This document shows positions 22,039-32,684 of a stretch of 64,000 nucleotides of DNA, one piece after another. The stretch lies in assembly GCF_900635455.1 (NCBI RefSeq), contig NZ_LR134116.1, positions 186,001 to 250,000 on the forward strand. Reading direction: 5' to 3'. This DNA is from Yersinia intermedia. GTDB lineage: Bacteria; Pseudomonadota; Gammaproteobacteria; Enterobacterales; Enterobacteriaceae. A model generated the notes under the pieces. It ran no database searches. It was given only the letters and a program-made list of their open reading frames with translations, and was not told the DNA's origin. The position numbers were made by a program, and so were the translations under genes. Numbering within the stretch: position 1 is the first letter of the stretch; every line of letters starts with the position of its first letter.

Positions 22039-23238
22039 TCAAAGTGATTCGCCATTCTGCCGCAAGGTCAACAGTAGCCCCTCACGACGCGCCTGCGCTG
22101 CATCTTCAGGGCGATGCAGTTTATCTAGCGCATCAGCTAACCATGCATAATCATAGCCGTCTGGGCGCTGCTCAAGCGCTGCTTTAAAGGCTTCATAGGC
22201 TTTCTCCCATTCGCCGTGTTTCAGCATGAGTTGCCCCAGGGTGCTATTAAGTAGCGGGGTCGCACCATGTTGCTTGATGTGCTGGCGCAATGCTTTCTCC
22301 AGCGGTTCTGGGTTACCTGATTTTAAGCGTGGGATCAGGAGGACTAAACGTTCATCATACTGACGCTTCAGACCGTCCAGAATGATTTGCTGGGCGACAT
22401 CATGATCGTCACACTCAATTAGATGTTCTGCCAGTGCAACTTGCAGTGGGATCTCATTGCGGACTTTACGGCTTTGATCTTTCCACCAGCGTTTCAGACC
22501 GTCACTGCCTTCTTCCGCCATACATTGATTCATCATGCCGATATAAGCTTGCTGCTCCAATGCGGCGATTTCTTCTGGCGTATGGACCTGCACTTTGCCC
22601 ATCGCAGGTAAAATTTCCAGCAATGAACTGTAAGCACCGGTACGCAGGAAAGCCTGTTCAGCCAGACGCAGCACTTCTGGGTGACGTGGTGCTTGATCCA
22701 ATAAACGATCCACGCCATGACGTGCCGCATGAGCGTGACCCTGCGCCAATTGAATGCGCACTCGGGTAATATCTACCGGCAACTGATCTGTATCAGCAAC
22801 TTCTGCTGCTCGTTCCAGATATTGATTGGTACGGAATTCATCGCCACGCTGTTGGGCAGCTTCCGCAGCCAGCAGGTAGTTCACCATGGGTTGTTCAGCA
22901 TGATCGGCATTGCGGGTGAGCAACTTTTCAACCTGCTTGAAATCCCCTTCAGCCAGTTTGATCAACGCAGCCTTGGTTTGCTTACGAGCGCGGGTACGTT
23001 TGCGGCCCATAAACCAACCACGGGTACGGGCACCGGTGCGGAAAATACGGCGCAGTATCCATTCAATGATAAGGAATGCGACCAATACCAATACCAACAT
23101 AATCACCAGACCGGTCACGCTGGTCTCAACATTATAATTGTCGGTTTGAATCAAAACATAGCCTTGGTGCCCTGCTAACATAGGGCCAAGGACGATCCCT
23201 ACGGTTAGGATGAGGAATAACAGTAAAACGCGTAGCAT
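22039..23238 (-). CDS. hemY: HemY, TPR-containing protein of the hem operon
   Basis: Membrane-anchored protein of 399 residues with two N-terminal membrane segments (MLRVLLLFLILTVGIVLG and a second near 42-62), a basic cytoplasmic patch (RTRGWFMGRKRTRARKQTK) and a C-terminal series of TPR-like helices, with YLLAAEAAQQRGD and HGEWEKAYEAFKAALEQRPD. It is distinct from the protoporphyrinogen oxidase also called HemY. The precise function is unknown; the conserved operon with hemC, hemD and hemX suggests a supporting role in early tetrapyrrole synthesis. It is 2 bases after hemX and last in the operon. Confidence 0.95.
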   Translation of the reverse strand: MLRVLLLFLILTVGIVLGPMLAGHQGYVLIQTDNYNVETSVTGLVIMLVLVLVAFLIIEWILRRIFRTGARTRGWFMGRKRTRARKQTKAALIKLAEGDFKQVEKLLTRNADHAEQPMVNYLLAAEAAQQRGDEFRTNQYLERAAEVADTDQLPVDITRVRIQLAQGHAHAARHGVDRLLDQAPRHPEVLRLAEQAFLRTGAYSSLLEILPAMGKVQVHTPEEIAALEQQAYIGMMNQCMAEEGSDGLKRWWKDQSRKVRNEIPLQVALAEHLIECDDHDVAQQIILDGLKRQYDERLVLLIPRLKSGNPEPLEKALRQHIKQHGATPLLNSTLGQLMLKHGEWEKAYEAFKAALEQRPDGYDYAWLADALDKLHRPEDAAQARREGLLLTLRQNGESL

Positions 23239-23240
23239 AC

Positions 23241-24365
23241 TTATTCCTCCTGAGCGGCAACTGGCGGTTGTGCCAGTAAGTTACGAACCCGGGTTTGCAT
23301 CAATTTTTCCAGCATTGGCTGGCTCTTCAATTGATCAGGTACGTCCATTGAGATTGACTGCTGACTCAGGCTCTCTAACTCATCCAGAAAAGCCTTGGTG
23401 CTTGGATCATTCACATCAAAATAAGCGCGAACCCAAGTGGAGATAGTCTCCAGAGACTGTTTATACACTTCGTCTTGATGGCGGGGGACTGCCTGCGCGG
23501 CGACCAGCAAGCGGGAACGGATATTCTCGCGTAAATAAACATCCTGATTCGGTGCCAGCAGAGGCTCCGCACTACTATCACGGCGGCGGATAGTAATAAA
23601 ATCAGACATAAAGCTGTGCCAGCTTTTGGTCAGATTCTGACGCCATTCAGCTAATGAACTAGACAGCTCATCGCTATCGGCATCCATCGGTGAGTCATCG
23701 GTATTGTTATCAGCCAAACGCAGATTATCTACCTGATTCGACAGTTGATTCAACTTGAGGATAATGCCGTCAAAATCCACCTGACTTACCGCCGACAGAG
23801 TACTGATATCTTCGGTGAGTGCGCGGCGTACGTCGATAAGACTTGGGTCATTCATGTCAGCCAGACTGGCATCGGCACTTTTCAGTAAAGTTGCTGCGGT
23901 GGCGACATCCTGATCACTCCACAGTTTGCGGCCGGCCATTTTCACCAGAAAATCTGCCTGTGCCAGTAACCATGTTTTGGCATCGCTACCCGAAATAGTG
24001 GCGACTTTTTCCTGTAACTCATTCAGTTGGCGGATCAGCGAGGTCTGCTGGCGGTCTGCTGCTTCCAGCGCCTTGCCTTGCTGTTGCAATAATGATTCGA
24101 GCTGCTGTTTTTCCTGCAATTGGCTCTGTTTTAATTCAGCTAACTGTTCTTGCAGCGCGATATTCGCCACATCTTGTAACTGAGCCTGCTGCTGTCCGTG
24201 ATAATAAAGCCCGGCACCCAGCGCGATAGCCAATGCAATAGCAATGGCACCCAGAATTGGGCCGGTTCGTTTCTCCCGGCGGCCTTCAGGTTCTGGCTGT
24301 TGGTGCCTCTCAACCGCAGTGGTTGTCTCTTCCACTGGTGCGGATGGGGTATTTTGTTCCGTCAT
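23241..24365 (-). CDS. hemX: HemX, membrane protein of the hem operon
   Basis: Inner-membrane protein with a cytoplasmic Pro/Glu-rich N-terminus, one membrane segment ([17 protein letters not shown], near 40-58), a Gln-rich coiled coil ([20 protein letters not shown] and following, about 75-125) and a conserved C-terminal domain with [28 protein letters not shown] and [10 protein letters not shown] use ATG 24365 ([10 protein letters not shown]), matching the E. coli start; ATG 24374 three codons upstream is possible. The enzymatic role once proposed (uroporphyrinogen methyltransferase) is doubtful: no SAM-binding motifs are visible. Confidence 0.93.
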   Translation of the reverse strand: MTEQNTPSAPVEETTTAVERHQQPEPEGRREKRTGPILGAIAIALAIALGAGLYYHGQQQAQLQDVANIALQEQLAELKQSQLQEKQQLESLLQQQGKALEAADRQQTSLIRQLNELQEKVATISGSDAKTWLLAQADFLVKMAGRKLWSDQDVATAATLLKSADASLADMNDPSLIDVRRALTEDISTLSAVSQVDFDGIILKLNQLSNQVDNLRLADNNTDDSPMDADSDELSSSLAEWRQNLTKSWHSFMSDFITIRRRDSSAEPLLAPNQDVYLRENIRSRLLVAAQAVPRHQDEVYKQSLETISTWVRAYFDVNDPSTKAFLDELESLSQQSISMDVPDQLKSQPMLEKLMQTRVRNLLAQPPVAAQEE

Positions 24366-24394
24366 ATTGGGCATCCCATAGTCAGGTTTCAGGT

Positions 24395-25144
24395 TTATTG
24401 AAAGTCTTGTAGCGCGCGGATCAGCGCGTCATTATCCGCATTTTCTGCCACCCGGATATTACTCCAGCCCATTTGGGCGGCCAGGGTAGCTAAACGCTCA
24501 CTCACTACAACCAGGCGGCAGCGTAGCAGCCAGGAAGAACGATAGTAATCAGGAACTAAAGTATAGATCTGTTGTAACATTTCGCCGCTGGTCACTACCA
24601 AAATATCGACCCCTGCACGTTGCCAATGCGCACTTTGCTCACTGCCATCGTAAAAGATGGGGCTACGTTGATAACATTCGCAGTAGGTAACTATGGCTCC
24701 CCGCTGTGCAAGGCTTTCGCCTAACAGCTCCCGCCCGCCATTGCCGCGCAATAACAGTGCCTTTTTACCGGACAGTTTTTGCAGGTCTGGCAATGATAAC
24801 AGCATCTCGCTGGTCTCCCCCATGGGAGGGAAAGTGACATGCAAACGGCTGGCAGTATGCAATGCCAATGCGGTAGTACGGCCAATAGCATAATAAGATA
24901 ACTGTGCAGGCCATAACAGGTTATTTCTTTTTAACAGCGGGTTAGCATAGCGGATGGCGTTCTGCGATAACGCAAACACCAGGTCGCCAGCTTGCATATC
25001 CTGGAGCAATGCCGGCAGTTTAGGCAGGTCATATCCCGGAGAAAAATCAATTAATGGCGCATGATAGGCAACCCTGCCCAGCGCACGCAGGCGGCTGACT
25101 AGCTGTTCTCCAGCAGGAGATGGGCGGGTAACCAAAATGGTCAT
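24395..25144 (-). CDS. hemD: Uroporphyrinogen-III synthase HemD
   Basis: Cyclises hydroxymethylbilane with inversion of ring D to uroporphyrinogen III. 249 residues, near the E. coli 246. The family is weakly conserved; visible matches are [21 protein letters not shown] at the N-terminus, [24 protein letters not shown] and the C-terminal [34 protein letters not shown]. The start overlaps the hemC stop by 4 bases, indicating coupling. Confidence 0.95.
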   Translation of the reverse strand: MTILVTRPSPAGEQLVSRLRALGRVAYHAPLIDFSPGYDLPKLPALLQDMQAGDLVFALSQNAIRYANPLLKRNNLLWPAQLSYYAIGRTTALALHTASRLHVTFPPMGETSEMLLSLPDLQKLSGKKALLLRGNGGRELLGESLAQRGAIVTYCECYQRSPIFYDGSEQSAHWQRAGVDILVVTSGEMLQQIYTLVPDYYRSSWLLRCRLVVVSERLATLAAQMGWSNIRVAENADNDALIRALQDFQ

Positions 25145-26082
25145 CGTGGTGGGTTATCCTGATAAACGGCGGCCAGAATTGCACGCGCACCGCGTGATAA
25201 TAACTCATCGGCCAGCTCAATCCCCATTTGTTCTGCATTCTCCGCCGGCCCTCGGCGCTCACCGCGAATGATCTCACTGCCATCCGGCGCACCCACTAAC
25301 CCACGCAACCACAAGGTGTTGCCTTCCAACTCAGCATAGCTGCCGATCGGCACCTGACACCCCCCCTCAAGACGCGTGTTCATAGCCCGCTCCGCACACA
25401 CCCGCAGTTCGGTTACACGATGATTGAGTGGTGCCAGCAGTTGGCGGGTAAAATCGTCATCCAGACGGCATTCAATGCCGACAGCGCCCTGGCCGACTGC
25501 CGGTAACGACTCCTCAGCGGGCATGGCATAGCGGATCCGCGATGCCAACCCAAGGCGATTAAGGCCCGCAACCGCCAGTATGATCGCGTGGTAGTCACCG
25601 TTATCAAGCTTGGCAAGGCGAGTACCCACATTACCCCGCAGGTCGCGGATAATCAGGTCCGGGCGACGCTCGCGTAATTGGCACTGGCGGCGCAGGCTGG
25701 AGGTGCCGACAATGCTGCCCGCAGGCAAATCATCAATATGAGCAAAATGTGGGGATACAAAGGCATCACGCGGATCATCGCGTTCGCAAATAGTCACCAG
25801 GCCCAAGCCCTCAGGGAAGGCGACTGGCACATCTTTCATGGAGTGTACGGCGATATCCGCCCGTCCGTCCAGCAGTGCTAGCTCTAACTCTTTGACGAAC
25901 AAGCCTTTACCACCGACTTTTGCCAGTGGGGTATCCAGAATAATGTCCCCACGGGTAACCATCGGGACCAATTCGACCTGTAAGCCGGGGTGATTGGCTT
26001 GCAGTAAATGTTGAACATAATGTGCTTGCCATAAGGCGAGCGGGCTTTGTCGCGTGGCAATTCGAATAATTTTGTCTAACAT
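25141..26082 (-). CDS. hemC: Hydroxymethylbilane synthase (porphobilinogen deaminase) HemC
   Basis: Polymerises four porphobilinogens to hydroxymethylbilane. 313 residues, the E. coli length. Key parts: [16 protein letters not shown] (8-23), [11 protein letters not shown] (57-67), the [11 protein letters not shown] catalytic-Asp loop (76-86), [11 protein letters not shown] (126-136), RGNVGTRL and [10 protein letters not shown] with C242, the attachment site of the dipyrromethane cofactor. It opens the minus-strand hem operon, divergent from cyaA. Confidence 0.98.
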   Translation of the reverse strand: MLDKIIRIATRQSPLALWQAHYVQHLLQANHPGLQVELVPMVTRGDIILDTPLAKVGGKGLFVKELELALLDGRADIAVHSMKDVPVAFPEGLGLVTICERDDPRDAFVSPHFAHIDDLPAGSIVGTSSLRRQCQLRERRPDLIIRDLRGNVGTRLAKLDNGDYHAIILAVAGLNRLGLASRIRYAMPAEESLPAVGQGAVGIECRLDDDFTRQLLAPLNHRVTELRVCAERAMNTRLEGGCQVPIGSYAELEGNTLWLRGLVGAPDGSEIIRGERRGPAENAEQMGIELADELLSRGARAILAAVYQDNPPR

Positions 26083-26545
26083 TGCTTGTTACCGTTTTAT
26101 ATTTTGCGGCCCATCCTATCATTGACCAGTGAATGCTGTCAGTGCGGTAGCCACATGAAAACGACGGATAAGAGCACAATAAAGCAGCTATTGTAACAAA
26201 TACATGGCGGGATAACTTCTCCCTTAGCGCCTACTTTGATGTCATGGTGTCGCTACCCGTCAACCTAACTGTAAATGTCGCCTAAGAAAGGGATGTATAG
26301 ACATTACAATTGTAGGGATAGCTTTACGGTCAATCGGCAAGGTGTTAGATTGATCACGTTTCCAGCAATAATTCGTCAACTGTTATTCAAACAAAATGTC
26401 TTCAAACAAAATGTTTTTTGGTCAGTTCAACAAAAAGTACATTTTTCGCTGAAAGTCAAAAAAAGCAATAAACGAATCTGGGACGCGGGTTTTTTTTCTA
26501 AGCACCGGAACAATTCTAAGCACCGGAACAATCAGGCGAGACGTC
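26083..26545 (+). promoter_or_regulatory. hemC-cyaA divergent control region
   Basis: 463 bases with no convincing gene. It contains the CRP-like site GTGTTAGATTGATCACGTTT (26341-26360; half-sites TGTTA and TCACG, 6 apart), in the position and wording of the E. coli cyaA P2 site through which CRP-cAMP represses cyaA. Downstream are two perfect tandem duplications: a 15-base unit at 26386-26414 and an 18-base unit at 26496-26531, the second ending 15 bases before the cyaA start. Confidence 0.7.
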
Positions 26546-29092
26546 TTGTACCTCTACATCGAGACACTGAAACAGCGACTGGATGCGATCAACCAATTAC
26601 GAGTCGATCGCGCCTTGGCGGCAATGGGGCCAACCTTCCAAAAGGTCTACAGTCTGCTACCGACCCTACTACATTGTCATCACCCACTGATGCCGGGGTA
26701 CCTTGATGGTAACGTTCCCCATGGCGTCTGCCTTTTTACGCCCAATGAAACGCAACAGGATTACCTGTCTGAGGTTGAAGCCAAGTGGGGCGAACCTTTG
26801 CAACAGAGTGTCGGCGGCGAACTGCCGATTACCGGCGTCTATTCTATGGGTAGCACTTCCTCTATTGGGCAATGCCATACTTCAGATCTTGATGTTTGGG
26901 TATGCCATCAGGCCTGGCTTGATTCTGAAGAGCGTAACCGCTTGCAACAAAAATGCAGTCTGCTGGAAAAATGGGCTGCATCAATGGGTGTTGAAGTCAG
27001 CTTCTTCCTGATAGATGAAAACCGTTTCCGCCATAATGCCAGTGGCAGCTTGGGGGGCGAAGATTGCGGTTCCACCCAACACATATTATTGCTGGATGAG
27101 TTTTACCGCAGCGCGGTTCGTCTGGCAGGGAAACGTATTCTGTGGAATATGGTTCCGGTGGAAGAAGAAAATAATTATGACGATTACGTACTGTCGCTCT
27201 ATGCACAGGGCGTATTAACACCGAATGAGTGGCTGGATTTGGGCGGTTTGAGCACCCTGTCAGCCGAAGAGTATTTCGGTGCCAGTTTGTGGCAACTGTA
27301 TAAAAGTATCGATTCACCCTATAAGGCCGTGCTGAAAACCTTATTGCTGGAAGCGTATTCGTGGGAATACCCCAATTCTCAATTGCTGGCAATGGAGATC
27401 AAACAGCGCCTGCATGCCGGTGAGATTGTGGCCTTCGGTCTTGATGCTTATTGCATGATGCTTGATCGCGTCACTCGCTATCTAACCCAAATAAATGACA
27501 CCACCCGCCTGAATTTGGTGCGGCGTTGTTTCTATCTGAAAGTGTGTGAAAAACTGTCCCGTAGCTCGGCAAGTGTCGGCTGGCGGCGTGAGATCCTCAG
27601 CCAACTGGTCAGTGAATGGGGCTGGAGCGACGAGAGTCTGGCGGTGCTGGATAACCGTGCTAACTGGAAGATTGAGCGGGTACGTGAAGCGCATAACGAG
27701 CTGCTGGATGCGATGATGCAGAGTTATCGCAATTTGATCCGCTTTGCACGGCGCAACAACCTGAGTGTCAGTGCCAGCCCGCAGGATATCGGGGTTCTGA
27801 CCCGTAAACTGTACGCGGCATTTGAAGCTTTACCCGGCAAAGTAACACTGGTAAACCCACAAATTTCACCGGATTTATCGGAAGAACATCTGACTTTCAT
27901 TCATGTTCCGGCAGGCCGTGCTAACCGCGCGGGTTGGTACTTATATAATCAAGCGCCCTCTATGGACGCGATTGTAAGTCACCAACCGCTGGAATATAAC
28001 CGTTACCTGAACAAACTGGTGTCCTGGGCCTATTTCAACGGGCTATTGACCAGCAAAACCCGGCTACATATTAAAAGCGCCAATCTGTGCGATACGGTGA
28101 AATTGCAAGAATTGGTGACGGATATCTCTCACCACTTCCCGTTACGCCTGCCTGCGCCCACACCTAAGGCACTGTATAGCCCGTGTGAGATTCGCCATTT
28201 GGCGATTATTGTCAATTTAGAGCATGACCCGACCGCGGCTTTCCGCAATCAGGTGGTGCATTTTGATTTCCGTAAACTGGATGTATTCAGTTTTGGCGAG
28301 CAGCAACAGTGCCTGGTGGGCAGTATCGATTTGCTGTACCGCAACTCCTGGAATGAAGTGCGAACCTTGCATTTCAGCGGTGAGCAAGCGGTGTTGGAAG
28401 CATTGAAAACCATCTTAGGCAAAATGCATCAGGATGCGGCTCCACCGGAGTCAGTGGATGTCTTCTGTTACAGCCAACATTTACGTGGTTTGATTCGTAC
28501 CCGCATTCAGCAGTTGGTTTCCGAGTGTATTGAGTTGCGTTTATCCAGTACCCGCCAGGAACCGGGCCGTTTTAAAGCGGTACGGGTTTCCGGTCAGACC
28601 TGGGGTTTGTTCTTTGAACGCCTGAGTGTTTCAGTACAAAAGTTGGAAAATGCTGTCGAATTTTACGGTGCGATTTCTAATAACAAACTGCATGGGTTAT
28701 CGATTCAGGTGGAAACTGATCAAATTCATCTGCCGCCAGTGGTAGACGGTTTTGCCAGCGAGGGGATCATTCAGTTCTTCTTCGAAGGCACTGCAGATGA
28801 AAAAGGCTTTAACATTTATATTTTGGATGAGTCAAATCGCGTTGAGGTTTATCACCACTGCGAGGGCAGTAAAGAGGCGTTGGTGCGAGATGTCAGCCGT
28901 TTCTATTCATCGTCTCATGACCGTTTTACCTACGGCTCCAGCTTTATTAACTTCAACCTGCCGCAGTTCTACCAAATTGTGCAATTAGATGGCCGCACTC
29001 AAGTGATTCCTTTTCGCAGCAACACCTTATCTCATCTGTATATCGTCGATAGAGAGCCGAGCCAGCCTGCGCAGCAGTTCCAGTTACATTAA
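26546..29092 (+). CDS. cyaA: Class I adenylate cyclase CyaA
   Basis: Makes cAMP from ATP; activity is tuned by phospho-EIIA(Glc). The 848 residues equal the E. coli length. The catalytic N-terminal half contains [20 protein letters not shown] (98-117), a nucleotidyltransferase-type motif with metal-binding D114 and D116. The C-terminal half is the regulatory domain. The start is TTG 26546 ([17 protein letters not shown]), the same rare start as in E. coli, where it holds CyaA levels down; there is no strong ribosome binding site. Upstream CRP site gives feedback control. Confidence 0.97.
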   Translation: MYLYIETLKQRLDAINQLRVDRALAAMGPTFQKVYSLLPTLLHCHHPLMPGYLDGNVPHGVCLFTPNETQQDYLSEVEAKWGEPLQQSVGGELPITGVYSMGSTSSIGQCHTSDLDVWVCHQAWLDSEERNRLQQKCSLLEKWAASMGVEVSFFLIDENRFRHNASGSLGGEDCGSTQHILLLDEFYRSAVRLAGKRILWNMVPVEEENNYDDYVLSLYAQGVLTPNEWLDLGGLSTLSAEEYFGASLWQLYKSIDSPYKAVLKTLLLEAYSWEYPNSQLLAMEIKQRLHAGEIVAFGLDAYCMMLDRVTRYLTQINDTTRLNLVRRCFYLKVCEKLSRSSASVGWRREILSQLVSEWGWSDESLAVLDNRANWKIERVREAHNELLDAMMQSYRNLIRFARRNNLSVSASPQDIGVLTRKLYAAFEALPGKVTLVNPQISPDLSEEHLTFIHVPAGRANRAGWYLYNQAPSMDAIVSHQPLEYNRYLNKLVSWAYFNGLLTSKTRLHIKSANLCDTVKLQELVTDISHHFPLRLPAPTPKALYSPCEIRHLAIIVNLEHDPTAAFRNQVVHFDFRKLDVFSFGEQQQCLVGSIDLLYRNSWNEVRTLHFSGEQAVLEALKTILGKMHQDAAPPESVDVFCYSQHLRGLIRTRIQQLVSECIELRLSSTRQEPGRFKAVRVSGQTWGLFFERLSVSVQKLENAVEFYGAISNNKLHGLSIQVETDQIHLPPVVDGFASEGIIQFFFEGTADEKGFNIYILDESNRVEVYHHCEGSKEALVRDVSRFYSSSHDRFTYGSSFINFNLPQFYQIVQLDGRTQVIPFRSNTLSHLYIVDREPSQPAQQFQLH

Positions 29093-29152
29093 TTTCCCAA
29101 GCTGATAAGTAAAAAAGACACGCTAAAATGTATCAGGCTGCTGACAAAGTCG

Positions 29153-29230
29153 ATTGAAGGGGAAATGTTCCGTTGGGGGTGTAATCGCGTAAGCGACCGA
29201 AGCGCCCCTAGGGACCGTTGCCCCTTCAAT
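29153..29230. repeat. Structured repeat, copy B (between cyaA and cyaY)
   Basis: Closed by a perfect 10-bp stem ATTGAAGGGG (29153-29162) / CCCCTTCAAT (29221-29230), with inner hairpin TCGC-GTAA-GCGA. It is the partner of copy A at 21942-22015; shared blocks are CCGTTGGG, CGTAAG and GCCCCTAGG. It lies between the converging 3' ends of cyaA and cyaY. Confidence 0.75.
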
Positions 29231-29254
29231 CACTGAACGCTCAAATAAGGTCAG

Positions 29255-29575
29255 TTAACCGAAGCTCACCTCTTCACCTGCCTGCGTGGTGGCCGCTTGT
29301 GATAATTTGGCGAAAAATTCCTCTCCGCTACGTGAGCAAAACCACTGGCCTTCACGATAATTGAAATGGTAACCACCGGCTTTGGTTGCCAACCATACCT
29401 GATGCAGTGGTTCTTGGCGGTTGATAACAATCTTACTGCCATTTTCGAACGTCAGGGTCATCACCCCGCCATTGGTTTCATAATCGATATCACTATCGCC
29501 GCTAAAACCATCCAGTGTCTCTTCAATGTAAAGCATCAATTGATCGGCTAACTGGTGAAACTCGCTATCGTTCAT
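29255..29575 (-). CDS. cyaY: Iron donor / frataxin homologue CyaY
   Basis: Frataxin-family protein that binds iron on an acidic ridge and modulates Fe-S cluster assembly by IscS. ATG 29575 is chosen: AGGA lies 7 bases upstream, and it gives 106 residues starting [14 protein letters not shown], as in E. coli; a TTG two codons earlier is unlikely. The acidic helix 1 ([18 protein letters not shown]) and the beta-sheet segment [23 protein letters not shown] are typical. Confidence 0.97.
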   Translation of the reverse strand: MNDSEFHQLADQLMLYIEETLDGFSGDSDIDYETNGGVMTLTFENGSKIVINRQEPLHQVWLATKAGGYHFNYREGQWFCSRSGEEFFAKLSQAATTQAGEEVSFG

Positions 29576-29654
29576 ATTCAATTCCTATTGCTTTTCATGA
29601 TCCACCTGCGATTATAGAGAGCATGGACGCATGAATCACAAGTATTAATGCGAT

Positions 29655-29777
29655 TATACCCTTCATACTTGAAGCCGTAGGGGCGTTAGCAGCGCGCACT
29701 CACCCGAATCACTTAGCAATGTATGCGCATTGAGATTCGGGTGCTGACTACCTGCAACGTCAGATCCTTTGGGTATA
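29655..29777. repeat. ERIC element upstream of lptM
   Basis: 123 bases with ends TATACCCTTCATACTTGAAG and GATCCTTTGGGTATA and a modified centre (CACCCGAATCACTTAGCAAT). Its right end GGTATAAT supplies a perfect -10 hexamer TATAAT (29774-29779) ahead of lptM. Confidence 0.85.
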
Positions 29778-29809
29778 ATAGGTGCGAAAACACAATACAG
29801 GCGTTAAAA

Positions 29810-30010
29810 ATGAAAAAAGAATTATGTTGGCCGCTGGTTGCGATGATGGTACTCGCGCTGGCGGGTTGTGGCTTGAAAGGCCCGTTATATTTCCCACCCG
29901 CTGACAAACCAAAAGTAGAAACAGCGCAACCGGATAGTGGTCAGGTAGAGCGAAATCAGCAGGACCTGTCAGGTTCCAACCAGACAAAATCCATTGCCGG
30001 GCCGCAGTAA
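29810..30010 (+). CDS. lptM: LPS assembly lipoprotein LptM (YifL)
   Basis: Small lipoprotein that associates with the LptD/LptE translocon and helps LptD maturation in E. coli. From ATG 29810 it has 66 residues: a signal peptide with lipobox ALAGC (lipidated Cys C20), then the conserved CGLKGPLYFPPADKPK segment and a polar, Pro/Gln-rich tail. The frame is open upstream through the ERIC element, but nothing there is conserved. It precedes dapF. Confidence 0.93.
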   Translation: MKKELCWPLVAMMVLALAGCGLKGPLYFPPADKPKVETAQPDSGQVERNQQDLSGSNQTKSIAGPQ

Positions 30011-30095
30011 TTATTTTTATCGCAGCCAGATTGAGTCAGTATTTAATTTGCCAGTACCGAGTTTAGCCGGTAAATGAAAGTCAGCGGAGTATGAA

Positions 30096-30920
30096 ATGCA
30101 GTTCTCCAAAATGCACGGTCTTGGCAACGACTTTATGGTTGTCGATGCAGTTACCCAAAATGTTTACTTTTCGCCGGAGTTAATCCGTCGATTAGCAGAC
30201 CGGCACACTGGCGTGGGCTTTGATCAGATGTTGGTGGTTGAACCGCCTTATGATCCCGAGCTGGATTTTCACTACCGTATTTTTAATGCCGATGGCAGCG
30301 AAGTCTCTCAGTGTGGCAATGGCGCACGTTGTTTTGCCCGCTTTGTCCGGCTGAAAGGATTGACCAATAAACGTGATATCAGCGTGAGTACCCAGACTGG
30401 CCGCATGATATTGAGCGTTACTGAAGATGAACTGGTTTGTGTCAATATGGGAGAACCCAATTTTGACCCGCAAACGGTGCCTTTTAGAGCGACCAAAGCC
30501 GAGAAAACCTACATTTTACGTGCGGCGGAACATACAGTGTTGTGCGGCGTGGTATCAATGGGCAATCCTCACTGTGTGATGCAGGTTGATGATGTTTCGG
30601 TTGCTAATGTTGCCTTGCTGGGTCCAGTATTGGAAAGTCATGAGCGCTTCCCAGAACGGGCCAATATTGGTTTTATGCAGGTGGTTAGCCGCGAGCAGAT
30701 CCGTTTACGGGTGTATGAGCGCGGTGCTGGCGAAACGCAGGCCTGCGGTAGCGGTGCTTGTGCGGCAGTGGCGGTGGGTATCCAGCAAGAGTTGTTGGCT
30801 GAAGAGGTCCATGTTGAACTGCCAGGCGGCAGCTTGCACATCAGTTGGAAAGGACCGGGCCATCCATTGTATATGACCGGGCCGGCAACACATGTGTATG
30901 ATGGCTTCATTCATCTATAG
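30096..30920 (+). CDS. dapF: Diaminopimelate epimerase DapF
   Basis: Converts LL-DAP to meso-DAP for peptidoglycan and lysine, cofactor-free with two catalytic cysteines: C73 in SQCGNGARC and C217 in QACGSGAC. 274 residues, the E. coli length. [12 protein letters not shown] (6-17) is the N-terminal signature. ATG 30096 follows GGAGTATGAA. It is the first gene of dapF-yigA-xerC-yigB(-uvrD), with an ERIC element in the gap to yigA. Confidence 0.98.
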   Translation: MQFSKMHGLGNDFMVVDAVTQNVYFSPELIRRLADRHTGVGFDQMLVVEPPYDPELDFHYRIFNADGSEVSQCGNGARCFARFVRLKGLTNKRDISVSTQTGRMILSVTEDELVCVNMGEPNFDPQTVPFRATKAEKTYILRAAEHTVLCGVVSMGNPHCVMQVDDVSVANVALLGPVLESHERFPERANIGFMQVVSREQIRLRVYERGAGETQACGSGACAAVAVGIQQELLAEEVHVELPGGSLHISWKGPGHPLYMTGPATHVYDGFIHL

Positions 30921-31047
30921 TATACCCGTCATACTTCAAGCTGCATGTGTGTTGGCCGCCTTCGTTCACCCCAGTCACTTACTTATGTAAGCTCCTGGGG
31001 ACTCGCTCAGTTGCCGCCTTCATGCAACTCGAATTATTTAGGGTATA
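30921..31047. repeat. Complete ERIC element (127 bp)
   Basis: Exactly 127 bases, starting TATACCCGTCATACTTCAAG and ending TTATTTAGGGTATA, with the classic core CCCCAGTCACTTACTTATG and TAAGCTCCTGGGGACTCGC. It lies between dapF and yigA, begins right after the dapF stop and will be transcribed as a long hairpin. Confidence 0.95.
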
Positions 31048-31071
31048 AATATTCATTATGACGGGTGTTAA

Positions 31072-31776
31072 ATGAAAAGTTATGAGGAGCAGGCGTTAGC
31101 GGGCATTGAGTTAGACGACGATGCTGTCATGCAGTATTTATTGCAAAACCCTGACTTTTTTATCCGCAATGCCCGTCTGGTCGAACAGATGCATATCCCT
31201 CATCCAGTCCGTGGCAGTGTCTCGCTGGTGGAGTGGCAACTGGGGCGACAACGTAATCAGATTGGTCAGTTGGAAGAAGAGATCACCTTGCTGATGGAGC
31301 AGGCGGGCTTGAATGAAGTGTTGTTTAATCGCCTGCTGCAACTACAAAGCAATTTGGCTACGGCCAGCAGCTTGCAAGATATGCTTAACCGCTTGCAGCG
31401 CTGGGCACGAGACTTCGGTCTGTCAGGGGCGAATGTCCGCTTATTCAGCGACCGTTGGCATATTGGTGCACCGTCTGATTTCACCCATTTGGCACTTGCC
31501 CGTCACGCCTTCGAACCGTTACGCATTCAGCGCTTGGGGAGTGATAACCATTATCTGGGCGGCTTGAACGGATCGGAACTGCTACTGTTATTGCCTCAGG
31601 CCAAGCAGGTAGGGTCTGTCGCACTTTCGTTACTGGGCAAAAATGGCGATTTAGGTGTCATTATCTTCAGCAGTCGCGATACGCAGCATTACCAGCAGGG
31701 CATGGGTACCGTGATGCTGAATCAGTTATCGATGTTATTACCGAGCCTGCTGGAGCGTTGGATAGAACCGGTATGA
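31072..31776 (+). CDS. yigA: DUF484 family protein YigA
   Basis: 234 residues, DUF484 family, with a GAF-like C-terminal half. Function unknown; it is conserved between dapF and xerC in enterobacteria. A coiled-coil-like segment ([20 protein letters not shown], about 51-70) links the N-terminal part ([15 protein letters not shown]) to the GAF-like part. ATG 31072 is used. Its stop overlaps the xerC start by 4 bases. Confidence 0.93.
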   Translation: MKSYEEQALAGIELDDDAVMQYLLQNPDFFIRNARLVEQMHIPHPVRGSVSLVEWQLGRQRNQIGQLEEEITLLMEQAGLNEVLFNRLLQLQSNLATASSLQDMLNRLQRWARDFGLSGANVRLFSDRWHIGAPSDFTHLALARHAFEPLRIQRLGSDNHYLGGLNGSELLLLLPQAKQVGSVALSLLGKNGDLGVIIFSSRDTQHYQQGMGTVMLNQLSMLLPSLLERWIEPV

Positions 31777-32684
31777 CCGAATTCAGTGCCTCACTTGCCC
31801 CGCAGGTAGAGGCTTTCCTGCGTTATCTCAAAGTTGAGCGTCAGCTCAGTCCATTGACTATCACCAGTTACCGGCGTCAGCTACAGGCACTCATGGAAAT
31901 GGGTGAGCAAATGGGCCTGATGCACTGGCAAACGCTTGATGCGGCTCAGGTTAGGTCACTGGTTTCTCGCAGTAAACGTGCCGGGTTACACTCCTCAAGC
32001 CTTGCGTTGCGCCTCTCGGCGTTGCGCAGCTTTCTTGATTGGCTGGTGAGCCAGGGCGTATTGCAGGCCAACCCAGCAAAAGGCGTGAGTACGCCGCGTT
32101 CAGGCCGTCATCTGCCGAAAAACATTGATGTCGATGAGGTCGATAAACTGCTGGATATCGATCTGAATGATCCCTTGGCTGTCCGCGATCGGGCGATGCT
32201 GGAAGTGATGTATGGCGCGGGGTTGCGTCTATCCGAGCTGGTTGGTATGAACTGCAAACACGTAGATTTAGCCAGCGGTGAAGTCTGGGTGATGGGGAAA
32301 GGCAGTAAAGAGCGTAAAGTGCCGATTGGCAGGACTGCAGTGACCTGGTTAGCGCATTGGTTGGAACTGCGCGAGTTATTTGAACCTGTTGACGATGCTA
32401 TCTTTTTAGCCAACACCGGTAAGCGAATTTCAGCGCGCAATGTGCAAAAACGCTTTGCCGAATGGGGCGTCAAGCAAGGTGTTAGCAGCCATATTCACCC
32501 ACACAAATTGCGCCACTCTTTCGCCACTCACATGTTGGAATCCAGTGGTGATTTGCGCGCAGTGCAGGAGTTACTAGGCCACGCCAATCTGACGACCACA
32601 CAAATTTATACTCATCTCGACTTTCAACATCTGGCGACAGTGTATGATGCTGCTCATCCACGCGCCAAACGAGGCAAATCCTGA
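31773..32684 (+). CDS. xerC: Site-specific tyrosine recombinase XerC
   Basis: With XerD, resolves chromosome dimers at dif under FtsK control. ATG 31773 ([20 protein letters not shown]) overlaps the yigA stop in ATGA; the frame begins 5 codons earlier without support. 303 residues: SAM-like N-terminal DNA-binding domain (1-105), catalytic domain with R152 (GAGLRLSE), H244 and R247 (HPHKLRH), H270 (LGHANL) and nucleophile Y279 (TQIYTHLD). All catalytic residues are present. Confidence 0.98.
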   Translation: MTEFSASLAPQVEAFLRYLKVERQLSPLTITSYRRQLQALMEMGEQMGLMHWQTLDAAQVRSLVSRSKRAGLHSSSLALRLSALRSFLDWLVSQGVLQANPAKGVSTPRSGRHLPKNIDVDEVDKLLDIDLNDPLAVRDRAMLEVMYGAGLRLSELVGMNCKHVDLASGEVWVMGKGSKERKVPIGRTAVTWLAHWLELRELFEPVDDAIFLANTGKRISARNVQKRFAEWGVKQGVSSHIHPHKLRHSFATHMLESSGDLRAVQELLGHANLTTTQIYTHLDFQHLATVYDAAHPRAKRGKS

